A stretch of DNA of 9,207 bases from an uncultured Enterobacter sp. (lineage in GTDB: Bacteria > Pseudomonadota > Gammaproteobacteria > Enterobacterales > Enterobacteriaceae): positions 1 through 9,207 of the forward strand of contig CAMKZP010000113.1 in the NCBI GenBank assembly GCA_946477805.1, read 5' to 3'. This document shows, piece by piece, positions 1 through 5,512 of this stretch. Under the pieces are notes generated by a model. It saw nothing but the letters and a program-made list of their open reading frames with translations, did not search any database and was not told the DNA's origin. Position numbers and translations under genes: made by a program. Positions within the stretch are counted from its first letter, which is position 1; every line of letters begins with the position of its first letter.

Positions 1-27
1 GCAGCGTCAGATGTGTATAAGAGACAG
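1..27 (+). other. Nextera sequencing adapter remnant (non-genomic)
   Basis: The first 27 bases end in AGATGTGTATAAGAGACAG, the Tn5 mosaic end used in Nextera libraries, preceded by GCAGCGTC from the read-1 adapter. Genomic sequence begins at base 28. Read on the minus strand, the adapter adds the residues LSLIHI to the KduD frame, a familiar artefact of untrimmed assemblies. This is a technical contaminant marking a contig end, not a transposon in the organism. Confidence 0.97.
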
Positions 28-720
28 CAGGAATACAATCGGCCCCATCAGGTCGCTCGGCAGACCCCAGCGCCCCGCGGGGATACGCTCAAGGATCGCC
101 GCGCTACGCTCTTCGTCAGCGCGCAGCTGCTGGGTGTTGTTGGTCGCCATGTAGCCCGGGGCAATCGCGTTAACGTTGATGTTGTGCTGCGCCCACTCGT
201 TCGCCAGCAGACGGGTCACGCCCATCACCGCGCTTTTTGACGCGGTGTAAGACGGCACGCGAATGCCGCCCTGGAAGGAGAGCATAGAGGCGATGTTGAT
301 GATCTTGCCGCCGTTCCCCTGCGCGATGAAGTGCTTCGCCGCCGCCTGAGACATGAAGAACACGCTCTTAATGTTCAGGTTCATCACGTCGTCCCAGTCG
401 CGCTCGCTGAAGCTGATCGCGTCTTCACGACGGATCAGGCCAGCGTTGTTCACCAGAATATCGATATGGCCGAACTCCGCCACCGCGCGGTCCAGCAGCT
501 CTGGGATCGCGTCGATTTTACGCAGGTCGGCGGTCAGGCTCAGGAAACGGCGGCCCAGCGCGGTGACGCGCTCAATGGTTTCCGTTGGCTCAACGATGTT
601 GATACCGACGATATCGCAGCCCGCTTCCGCCAGGCCTAACGCCATGCCCTGGCCAAGACCGGTGTCACAACCGGAAACCACAGCCACTTTACCCTGCAGA
701 GAAAATGCATCCAGAATCAT
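28..720 (-). CDS. kduD: 2-dehydro-3-deoxy-D-gluconate 5-dehydrogenase KduD, 3' end missing
   Basis: KduD is a cytoplasmic short-chain dehydrogenase. It reduces 3-deoxy-D-glycero-2,5-hexodiulosonate, the KduI product, to 2-keto-3-deoxygluconate with NAD(P)H. This is the last step before the KdgK/Eda route to pyruvate and glyceraldehyde 3-phosphate. The protein shows a Rossmann nucleotide loop SGCDTGLGQG (residues 16-25), NNAG at 91-94, the NLNI asparagine at 116, active-site Ser145, and the YTASK catalytic pair Tyr158/Lys162. The sequence is close to E. coli KduD as I remember it. The ATG at 720 follows a good ribosome site (AAGGA). Only 231 residues are genuine; the family is about 253 residues, so roughly 22 C-terminal residues are lost at the contig end and the frame then runs into adapter. 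It lies 63 bp downstream of kduI on the same strand, as in a kduI-kduD operon. The gene is incomplete because of the assembly; nothing suggests it is broken in the organism. Confidence 0.96.
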
Positions 721-742
721 GTTTGTTCCTTACTCTTTCAGC

Positions 743-759
743 GCCTGTCACGAACAGGC
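743..759 (-). other. small hairpin between kduI and kduD
   Basis: GCCTGT (743-748) and ACAGGC (754-759) pair perfectly around a 5-base loop in the 63-bp gap between kduI and kduD. On the minus strand no T-run follows, so it is unlikely to end transcription. It may affect message stability or the relative output of the two genes, which is inference. A 6-bp stem can also occur by chance. Confidence 0.35.
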
Positions 760-783
760 AGGTTTATGCTTAACTGCCCGCGA

Positions 784-1620
784 CTAGCGCAGATCTTTTA
801 CAGCAACGTGGTCCATGTCATCAAAGACCTGGTTCTCACCGACCATACCCCAGATAAAGGTATAGGCTTTGGTCCCCACGCCGGAATGAATGGACCAGCT
901 CGGTGAAATCACCGCCTGTTCGTTGTGCATCACGATATGGCGCGTTTCCTGCGGCTGCCCCATCATGTGGAACACGCAGGCGTCTTCATCCATGTTGAAG
1001 TAGAAGTAGACTTCCATGCGGCGCTCGTGGGTGTGGCACGGCATGGTGTTCCAGAGGTTGCCCGGCGCCAGCTCGGTCAGCCCCATACTGAGCTGGCAGG
1101 TTTCCAGCACGTCCGGAACGAAGTATTTATTGATGGTGCGGCGGTTGCTGGTGATGTTATCGCCGAGCGTGACCGGCGCAACGTCCGCTGGCGTCACTTT
1201 TTTGGTTGGGTAAGCGCTATGTGCCGGGGCGCAGTTGTAGTAAAACTTCGCCGGTTTAGCGCTATCGATGCTGGCAAACACTACCTCTTTCGCCCCTTTC
1301 CCCACGTACAGCGCGTCACGGTGCCCAATTTCATAGCACTGCCCGTCGACGGTAATGGTGCCCGGCCCACCGATGTTGATCGTGCCCAGCTCGCGGCGCT
1401 CCAGGAAGTAGCTCACGCCCAGCTGTTTACCCACTTCTCCGCCCACGGAGACGGTGTTTGCCACCGGCATAATCCCGCCGACAATAATGCGGTCGATGTG
1501 GCTGTAAACCATGGTGTATTTGTCAGCCTCAAACACCTGCTCAACTAAAAACTCGTCGCGCAGCCCCTGGGTATCCAGCGTTTTCGCATGCGCACTGTGG
1601 ATGCTTTGTCTGATCTCCAC
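784..1620 (-). CDS. kduI: 5-dehydro-4-deoxy-D-glucuronate isomerase KduI
   Basis: KduI is a cytoplasmic zinc-dependent cupin isomerase. It converts 5-keto-4-deoxyuronate, released by Ogl, into 3-deoxy-D-glycero-2,5-hexodiulosonate for KduD. Counting from the chosen start gives 278 residues, the length I recall for E. coli KduI. The zinc ligands reported for the E. coli enzyme fall at identical positions: His196 and His198 in CHTHERR, Glu203 in RMEVYF, and His245 in SWSIH. The start is a GTG at 1618-1620 (VEIRQSIHSAH; E. coli begins MDVRQSIHSAH) preceded by a strong GGAGG five bases upstream. The frame stays open to an ATG at 1719, but those 33 extra residues would run through the promoter and an operator, so I reject that start. 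A strong promoter and KdgR-like boxes lie just upstream. It is first in the operon with kduD and divergent from ogl. Confidence 0.97.
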   Translation of the reverse strand: MEIRQSIHSAHAKTLDTQGLRDEFLVEQVFEADKYTMVYSHIDRIIVGGIMPVANTVSVGGEVGKQLGVSYFLERRELGTINIGGPGTITVDGQCYEIGHRDALYVGKGAKEVVFASIDSAKPAKFYYNCAPAHSAYPTKKVTPADVAPVTLGDNITSNRRTINKYFVPDVLETCQLSMGLTELAPGNLWNTMPCHTHERRMEVYFYFNMDEDACVFHMMGQPQETRHIVMHNEQAVISPSWSIHSGVGTKAYTFIWGMVGENQVFDDMDHVAVKDLR

Positions 1621-1665
1621 GGTAACCTCCAGAATTGATCGTGCCCGAGGGCAAAGATAATTAAC

Positions 1666-1678
1666 GAAACGACGTTCC
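1666..1678. promoter_or_regulatory. KdgR-like operator, box 1
   Basis: GAAACGACGTTCC resembles the core of the KdgR operator (RAAAY, three variable bases, GTTTC). It lies just downstream of the predicted kduI transcription start, where a bound repressor would block the kduI-kduD operon. Identification is by motif and by the genes on either side; the kdgR gene itself is not in this window. Confidence 0.6.
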
Positions 1679-1695
1679 GTTTTCTTGATGAGCAC

Positions 1696-1724
1696 ATAAT
1701 ATCCGCTGACATGGGGCATTTCAA
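1696..1724 (-). promoter_or_regulatory. sigma-70 promoter of kduI-kduD
   Basis: On the minus strand TTGAAA (1719-1724) and TATTAT (1696-1701) each match the consensus at five of six bases, with an ideal 17-bp spacer. Transcription would start near 1689, giving a leader of about 70 bases before the GTG of kduI. KdgR-like boxes flank it on both sides (1666-1678 and 1733-1745), as expected for a repressible catabolic promoter. Confidence 0.7.
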
Positions 1725-1732
1725 TTACATTT

Positions 1733-1745
1733 AAAACAACGTTTC
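1733..1745. promoter_or_regulatory. KdgR-like operator, box 2
   Basis: AAAACAACGTTTC fits the KdgR core RAAAY-N3-GTTTC. It lies about nine bases upstream of the kduI -35 element in the shared kduI/ogl control region. A repressor here could act with box 1 by looping or cooperativity, which is inference. Confidence 0.6.
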
Positions 1746-1768
1746 ACTTTTTCTGCATCTTAATGCCG

Positions 1769-1781
1769 GAAATGGTGTTTC
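1769..1781. promoter_or_regulatory. KdgR-like operator, box 3
   Basis: GAAATGGTGTTTC fits the KdgR core, with purine-AAA-pyrimidine at the left and GTTTC at the right. It lies near the middle of the kduI/ogl intergenic region, upstream of a TATAAT hexamer at 1804-1809 that could be an alternative ogl -10 element, although that hexamer has no convincing -35 partner. Confidence 0.5.
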
Positions 1782-1829
1782 GATCACGCTAATGCCTGGA
1801 GGATATAATTCACGTCAATGATTCTTACG

Positions 1830-1875
1830 ATTTGCGCCTTCAGTCACACATATTGAAACGATGTTTTGATAATTT
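1830..1875 (+). promoter_or_regulatory. candidate CRP site and promoter of ogl
   Basis: TGCGC (1833-1837) and TCACA (1844-1848) with a 6-base gap form a possible CRP site, matching eight of ten core bases. Its centre at 1840.5 would be at -41.5 if transcription starts near 1882. That places TGATAATTT (1867-1875), an extended -10-like element, at the right distance for a CRP-activated promoter lacking a good -35. A KdgR-like box sits in between. The geometry is consistent with pectin genes being activated by CRP and repressed by KdgR, but the start point is inferred. Confidence 0.4.
1855..1867. promoter_or_regulatory. KdgR-like operator, box 4
   Basis: GAAACGATGTTTT, within the imperfect palindrome TGAAACGATGTTTTGA, resembles the KdgR operator. 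It overlaps the likely ogl promoter between the candidate CRP site and the -10 region, where binding would directly block RNA polymerase. It is 51 bases upstream of the ogl start codon. Confidence 0.6.
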
Positions 1876-1918
1876 AATACCAACTTTTTAACTCATCTTT
1901 TCTACAAAGGAGTGCACT

Positions 1919-3094
1919 ATGGCTAAAGGTATGCGGGTCAAGCTGAACTACGAGGTCAGCCGCGATCCGGATACAGGCGTGGAAGTCACCCGCCTGACCC
2001 CCCCGGAAGTAACCTGTCATCGCAACTACTTTTACCAGAAGTGCTTCTTTAATGACGGCAGCCACCTGCTGTTTGCAGGAGAGTTCGACGGCAACTGGAA
2101 CTACTATCTGCTGGATCTGAAGAACGCCGAGGCGGTGCAGCTGACGGAAGGCGCCGGGGATAATACCTTCGGCGGGTTCCTGTCGCCGGATGATGCCTCC
2201 TTCTACTATGTGAAGAACGATCGCACCCTGCTGGAAGTGAATTTGCACACCCTGGAGGAGCGCGAAGTGTATCGCGTCTCCGATGAGTGGGTCGGTTACG
2301 GCACCTGGGTCGCCAACAGCGACTGCACCAAACTGGTCGGAATTGAGATCGCCAAAAGCGACTGGACGCCGCTCAACGACTGGAAGATTTTCCACGATTT
2401 CTTCCACAAAGGGCCGCGCTGCCGCCTGCTGCGCATAGACCTGAAAACCGGCGCAAGCTCCACCATTCTTGAAGAGAAGATCTGGCTGGGCCACCCGATT
2501 TACCGCCCGTTTGATGACGGTACGGTCGCGTTTTGTCACGAAGGCCCGCACGATCTGGTCGACGCCCGCATGTGGCTGGTCAACGAGGATGGCACTCACG
2601 TGCGCAAAGTCAAAGAGCACGCCGAAGGTGAAAGCTGCACGCACGAATTCTGGGTGCCGAACGGCTCTGCGCTGATCTATGTTTCCTACCTGAAGGGCCA
2701 GCAGGGGCGCACCATTTCCCGCTTTAACCCGGACACGGGCGTGAATGAAGCGGTGATGCAGATGCCTGCCTGTTCGCACCTGATGAGTAACTTTGACGGC
2801 ACGCTGCTGGTCGGTGACGGCTCCGGCACGCCGGTCGATGTTAAGGATACCAGCGGCTACACCATTGATAACGATCCCTATCTTTATGCCTTTGACGTGG
2901 CGAAGAAAACCTACTTCCGCATCGCCCGTCACGATACCTCCTGGGCGACGGTGGCCAATAGCCGCCAGGTGACCCATCCGCACCCATCCTTTACCCCGGA
3001 TGATAAGGCGGTGCTGTACAGTTCCGATAAAGACGGCAAACCGGCGCTCTATATCGCGAAACTCCCCGAGCAACCTGAAATGTTGCAAGCATGA
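1919..3094 (+). CDS. ogl: oligogalacturonate lyase Ogl (polysaccharide lyase family 22)
   Basis: Ogl cleaves short saturated and unsaturated oligogalacturonates in the cytoplasm by beta-elimination, giving 5-keto-4-deoxyuronate that KduI and KduD process. The 391-residue protein has the repeated beta-propeller blade texture of PL22 enzymes (for example FGGFLSPDDASFYYV, PSFTPDDKAVLYSS). The metal-site residues known from the Yersinia family member appear at the same numbers: His287 in ACSHLM, Gln350 in NSRQ, and His353/His355 in VTHPHPSF; His242, the proposed base, is in CTHEFW. No signal peptide is visible, which fits a cytoplasmic enzyme. The ATG at 1919 has an AAAGGAG ribosome site seven bases upstream. 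It diverges from kduI across a KdgR-box-rich region and ends in a strong terminator. E. coli K-12, as I recall, lacks this gene. An antisense frame of 404 codons over the same bases is a shadow. Confidence 0.97.
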   Translation: MAKGMRVKLNYEVSRDPDTGVEVTRLTPPEVTCHRNYFYQKCFFNDGSHLLFAGEFDGNWNYYLLDLKNAEAVQLTEGAGDNTFGGFLSPDDASFYYVKNDRTLLEVNLHTLEEREVYRVSDEWVGYGTWVANSDCTKLVGIEIAKSDWTPLNDWKIFHDFFHKGPRCRLLRIDLKTGASSTILEEKIWLGHPIYRPFDDGTVAFCHEGPHDLVDARMWLVNEDGTHVRKVKEHAEGESCTHEFWVPNGSALIYVSYLKGQQGRTISRFNPDTGVNEAVMQMPACSHLMSNFDGTLLVGDGSGTPVDVKDTSGYTIDNDPYLYAFDVAKKTYFRIARHDTSWATVANSRQVTHPHPSFTPDDKAVLYSSDKDGKPALYIAKLPEQPEMLQA

Positions 3095-3123
3095 TTTGAG
3101 TTAGTGTTTCTGTAACTGGCCTT

Positions 3124-3150
3124 GCCCTCCGTTTCGGAGGGCTTTTTTTT
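3124..3150 (+). terminator. Rho-independent terminator of ogl
   Basis: GCCCTCCG (3124-3131) and CGGAGGGC (3135-3142) form a perfect 8-bp GC-rich stem with a TTT loop, followed immediately by eight T (3143-3150). It lies 29 bases after the ogl stop codon. The reverse strand lacks a T-run, so it serves ogl only. Confidence 0.93.
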
Positions 3151-3185
3151 GGCTGATTACGAGAATTTATTTTGCAGGGAAGAAG

Positions 3186-3215
3186 TAGGCCGGGTAAGCG
3201 CAAGCGCCACCCGGC
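3186..3215. repeat. REP (repetitive extragenic palindromic) element
   Basis: TAGGCCGGGTAAGCG followed by CAAGCGCCACCCGGC gives GCCGGGT/ACCCGGC arms (3189-3195 and 3209-3215) around an inner CGC-AA-GCG stem, the standard form of REP elements in Enterobacter and Klebsiella. It sits between the convergent ends of ogl and kdgM, where it may protect the 3' end of the kdgM message. Confidence 0.85.
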
Positions 3216-3240
3216 TGTTTTAAGCGAAGGAAAGGGATTA

Positions 3241-3924
3241 TCAGAAGGAATAGGCCACGCCTAAACGGAAGCGGGTCTGACGTTCGTCGGTTTCTTTCAC
3301 GCCCACGTTACCCACTTCAACATACGGCGCCCAGTTTTTATCCCATTTGTACGCCAGCTTGGCGTTATATTCGTTAGAATAATCTTTATTGTTATTACGA
3401 ATCATACCCTCTGAGCTTTTCGCGTAAACATAGTTCAGCTCGGTGCGCCAGTCGCCTAATACCCAGCCAACCCAGGCATCACCGCGGTTCACTTTGTCAT
3501 CTTCTTTATTAGCATTTGACGGATAGCGTGTATATTCATAACGGTAGCGTGCCGCCACGTAGAAACCATTATCGAAGCTGTATTGCAGATGGAGGTTCGG
3601 CTTATAAATAGTGCGGCTGTCGTTACTCTCAATCGTGAACGCCGGAGTCAGCGCAATATTATCCGTGGCTTTCCAGCGCCAGCTTATCTGATCTTCATGG
3701 CCGTTACCCACGACATCCGCAAACGGCTGGTTTGCCTTGTCGCCACCGGACTTCCACTTTGCTTCAACAGAAAAACCTAATCCGTTCGCAAAGCGGTGTG
3801 AAACCGAGACGCGGTCCGCATTCGAGCCGCTATCGATGTATTCATGGCGCAGATCGACGGTAACCGCATTTGCCGCGAAGGATGCACCAATAAGAGAAGC
3901 AAGGACCAGAGATTTCTTAAACAT
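3241..3924 (-). CDS. kdgM: oligogalacturonate-specific outer-membrane porin KdgM
   Basis: This is a KdgM-family monomeric outer-membrane channel that lets oligogalacturonates into the periplasm. The 227-residue precursor begins with a clear signal peptide: MFKK, a hydrophobic stretch LVLASLIGASFA, and an ANA cleavage site near residue 20. The mature part starts VTVDLRHEYI and consists of alternating polar/hydrophobic strands ending in GVAYSF; a final phenylalanine is typical of outer-membrane beta-barrels. The length agrees with the small barrels KdgM and NanC. NanC, the sialic-acid channel, is the main alternative, but the neighbouring ogl/kduI/kduD and KdgR-like boxes favour KdgM (or its paralogue KdgN). 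The ATG at 3924 is preceded by GAGGG with an 8-base spacing. Transport from periplasm to cytoplasm needs a system such as TogMNAB or TogT, which is not in this window. Confidence 0.92.
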   Translation of the reverse strand: MFKKSLVLASLIGASFAANAVTVDLRHEYIDSGSNADRVSVSHRFANGLGFSVEAKWKSGGDKANQPFADVVGNGHEDQISWRWKATDNIALTPAFTIESNDSRTIYKPNLHLQYSFDNGFYVAARYRYEYTRYPSNANKEDDKVNRGDAWVGWVLGDWRTELNYVYAKSSEGMIRNNNKDYSNEYNAKLAYKWDKNWAPYVEVGNVGVKETDERQTRFRLGVAYSF

Positions 3925-3940
3925 GAAAAAACCCTCAATT

Positions 3941-3953
3941 AAAATAACGTTTC
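3941..3953. promoter_or_regulatory. KdgR-like operator in the kdgM leader
   Basis: AAAATAACGTTTC matches the KdgR core RAAAY-N3-GTTTC. It lies 17 bases upstream of the kdgM start codon, so bound repressor would block transcription downstream of the start site. It ties kdgM to the same control as ogl and kduI. Confidence 0.55.
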
Positions 3954-3969
3954 GTTTTTATGGAACTGC

Positions 3970-4012
3970 AGTTTATTTTTTATATAACGTTATTTTAGTG
4001 ACCACGATCGTA
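3970..4012 (-). promoter_or_regulatory. possible kdgM promoter with CRP-like site and second KdgR-like box
   Basis: On the minus strand AAAATAACGTTAT (3984-3996) is a further KdgR-like sequence. It adjoins a weak CRP-like site (plus-strand AGTGA-N6-TCGTA, 3997-4012, seven of ten core bases). TATAAA (3979-3984) or TAAACT (3970-3975) could be the -10 element; the second would put the CRP site near -41. No good -35 is visible, which would suit an activator-dependent promoter. The exact start cannot be fixed from sequence. Confidence 0.35.
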
Positions 4013-4196
4013 ATTATTTGTTTCATTTTTTTTGGCAAAGATCGACGTGAGCCCCATCAACAAAAAGGGCAGCCTAAGGGGAAATTTCCGGTGAGAGATC
4101 ACAGTAATAGGTTAGCGAGGAGAATAATTCAGCGTGCGATTATTCAATTTACGCTTAAGAATGAACTGATAAGAGTAAATAACGTGTTCGACGTGT
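4013..4196. other. AT-rich intergenic stretch without a supported gene
   Basis: Between the kdgM control region and the yqeF terminator I find no gene. There is a T-rich tract around 4021-4033 and a 10-bp palindrome GGAAATTTCC (4080-4089), neither with a clear role. A plus-strand frame running from 3923 to 4198 is open, but it has no ribosome site and its hydrophobic first part is translated promoter sequence. Confidence 0.5.
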
Positions 4197-4223
4197 AAAA
4201 AAAACCTCCCGGCGGGAGGTTTT
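4197..4223 (-). terminator. Rho-independent terminator of yqeF
   Basis: AAAACCTCCC (4201-4210) and GGGAGGTTTT (4214-4223) form a 10-bp stem with a GGC loop. On the minus strand the hairpin is followed by a run of eight T (complement of 4197-4204). It lies 17 bases past the yqeF stop codon. The plus strand has only a four-T tail, so termination there would be weaker. Confidence 0.9.
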
Positions 4224-4240
4224 CCTGAGCTGAACAGGCG

Positions 4241-5419
4241 TTAACGCTCGATGGCCAGCGCCACTCCCTGCCCACCGCCAATGCAAAGCGTGGCGATCCC
4301 CTTCCGGGCGTTACGCTTTTTCATTTCGTGCACCAACGACACCAGGATCCGGCAGCCGGATGCGCCAATCGGGTGACCGAGCGCAATCGCCCCGCCGTTG
4401 ACGTTGACCCGCGCCGGGTCCCACTCCAGCATTTTGCCTACCGAGATGGCCTGGGCGGCAAAGGCTTCGTTGACTTCAATCAGATCCACATCGGAAAGCT
4501 GCCAGCCGGCGCGCTCCAGACAGCGGCGCGTGGCATACACCGGCGCGATCCCCATAAAGGCAGGATCAACCCCCACGCTGGCGAAGGCCTTGATTCGCGC
4601 CAGTACGGGGAGGTTGAGCTCAAGCGCTTTGCTTTCGCTCATCATCATTACCGCCGCTGCACCGTCATTGATGGAAGAGGCGTTTCCCGCCGTGACCGAA
4701 CCGAGGGTTTCAAACGCCGGGTTGAGTTTTGCCAGCCCTTCTGCGCTGGTATCGGTGCGCGGCTGTTCATCGGTATCCACTATCACGGCGTCGCCGTTCT
4801 GACGCAGGGTGCTGACCGGAACGATCTCGTCGCGAAAGCGCCCGGCGTCAATGGCGGCGCGGGCTTTTTGCTGCGAGCTGAGCGCCCAGGCGTCCTGCAG
4901 CTCGCGGCTGATGCCATATTCACGCGCCAGGTTCTCCGCCGTCACGCCCATATGGTAATCGTTAAAGGCGTCCCACAGGCCGTCGTGCACCAGGCTGTCG
5001 AGCAGCTGGCTGTTTCCAAGCTGCGCGCCGGTGCGGCTGTCGGTCAGCACGTGGGGGGCACGGCTCATGTTCTCCTGCCCTCCGGCGATCACCACGTCCG
5101 CCTCGCCACACTGGATGGCCTGAGTGGCAAGATGCAGCGCTTTAAGCCCCGAGCCGCAGACGTCGTTAATGGTAATGGCGGATACGGTATTGGGCAGACC
5201 GCCTTTCAGCGCCGCCTGACGTGCAGGGTTTTGCCCCGCGCCAGCGGTCAGAACCTGGCCCAGGATCACCTCATCGATTTCATGCCCGGCGATACCGCTG
5301 CGTTCCACCAACGCCCTGACCACCACGCTGCCGAGATCAACAGCAGAGTGGCGCGCCAGCGCGCCCTGAAAACAGCCGATAGCCGTACGCAGCGCACCCA
5401 CTATAACGACATCTTTCAT
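4241..5419 (-). CDS. yqeF: acetyl-CoA C-acetyltransferase (thiolase) YqeF
   Basis: This is a thiolase of the acetyl-CoA acetyltransferase class, which reversibly joins two acetyl-CoA into acetoacetyl-CoA. The 392 residues carry all the catalytic elements: acyl-accepting Cys88 in NDVCGSG, NEAF at 317-320, His349 in GGAIALGHPIGASG, and Cys379 in CIGGGQG, plus the GGQENMS loop at 113-119. The sequence is very close to E. coli YqeF as I remember it, closer than to AtoB. The physiological substrate of YqeF is not firmly known. I choose the ATG at 5417-5419 over the GTG one codon earlier, because GAGG is five bases from the ATG but only two from the GTG. It has its own terminator and follows the lysR-type gene on the same strand after 93 bp, a gap holding promoter-like elements, so it need not be co-transcribed. 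In E. coli K-12 it sits between kduI and yqeG. Confidence 0.93.
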   Translation of the reverse strand: MKDVVIVGALRTAIGCFQGALARHSAVDLGSVVVRALVERSGIAGHEIDEVILGQVLTAGAGQNPARQAALKGGLPNTVSAITINDVCGSGLKALHLATQAIQCGEADVVIAGGQENMSRAPHVLTDSRTGAQLGNSQLLDSLVHDGLWDAFNDYHMGVTAENLAREYGISRELQDAWALSSQQKARAAIDAGRFRDEIVPVSTLRQNGDAVIVDTDEQPRTDTSAEGLAKLNPAFETLGSVTAGNASSINDGAAAVMMMSESKALELNLPVLARIKAFASVGVDPAFMGIAPVYATRRCLERAGWQLSDVDLIEVNEAFAAQAISVGKMLEWDPARVNVNGGAIALGHPIGASGCRILVSLVHEMKKRNARKGIATLCIGGGQGVALAIER

Positions 5420-5460
5420 CACGACCTCTGTGCAAAATGACAGGAGGATAGTAGAGGATT

Positions 5461-5489
5461 GTTATCAACAATTATCGTAATTGTTTAAA
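5461..5489 (-). promoter_or_regulatory. candidate yqeF promoter
   Basis: On the minus strand TTTAAA (5484-5489) and GATAAC (5461-5466) are 17 bp apart, each matching the consensus at four of six bases. GATAAT at 5471-5476 is a competing -10. A CRP-like site lies just upstream, which could compensate for the weak elements. The choice of start is uncertain. Confidence 0.4.
5467..5485. repeat. perfect 19-bp inverted repeat, candidate operator before yqeF
   Basis: AACAATTA (5467-5474) and TAATTGTT (5478-5485) are exact reverse complements around TCG. The AT-rich arms with an odd centre look like a dimeric repressor site rather than a terminator, and they overlap the candidate yqeF promoter. I cannot assign a regulator; the adjacent LysR-type protein is one possibility. 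Confidence 0.5.
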
Positions 5490-5511
5490 ATTAGTGAGTT
5501 TAATCACAAGG
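5490..5511 (-). promoter_or_regulatory. CRP-like binding site upstream of yqeF
   Basis: The minus strand reads TGTGA-TTAAAC-TCACT (core 5493-5508), nine of ten matches to the CRP core TGTGA-N6-TCACA. It lies just after the stop codon of the LysR-type gene and 81 bases upstream of the yqeF start, near -45 of the candidate promoter. It suggests that the thiolase gene has its own catabolite-controlled promoter. Confidence 0.6.
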
Positions 5512-5512
5512 A

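Noticed and set aside
13..240. Plus-strand 75-codon frame starting MYKRQ
   Set aside because: Its start lies in the sequencing adapter and it is antisense to kduD; MYKRQ is the usual adapter artefact.
1621..1719. Longer KduI beginning at the ATG at 1719 (33 extra residues)
   Set aside because: The extension covers the kduI -10 element and a KdgR-like box, and the family N-terminus matches the GTG at 1620, which has a strong ribosome site.
1773..1788. TGGTG-N6-TCACG as a second CRP site before ogl
   Set aside because: The left half matches the CRP core at only two of five bases; the site at 1833-1848 is better.
1874..3088. 404-codon minus-strand frame antisense to ogl
   Set aside because: Ogl on the plus strand has matching active-site residues and a ribosome site; the antisense frame shows low-complexity histidine/valine-rich sequence typical of shadow frames.
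4080..4089. GGAAATTTCC palindrome
   Set aside because: A 10-bp palindrome without flanking promoter elements or repeats is weak evidence for an operator.
3923..4198. Plus-strand frame with a hydrophobic stretch (starts MKKPSIKITF), a possible small membrane protein
   Set aside because: It has no ribosome site, its ATG overlaps the kdgM start codon, and the hydrophobic residues arise from translating the T-rich kdgM promoter and KdgR-like boxes.
4328..5440. 370-codon plus-strand frame antisense to yqeF
   Set aside because: The thiolase on the minus strand has all catalytic motifs; the opposite frame is a GC-rich shadow with no recognisable domain.
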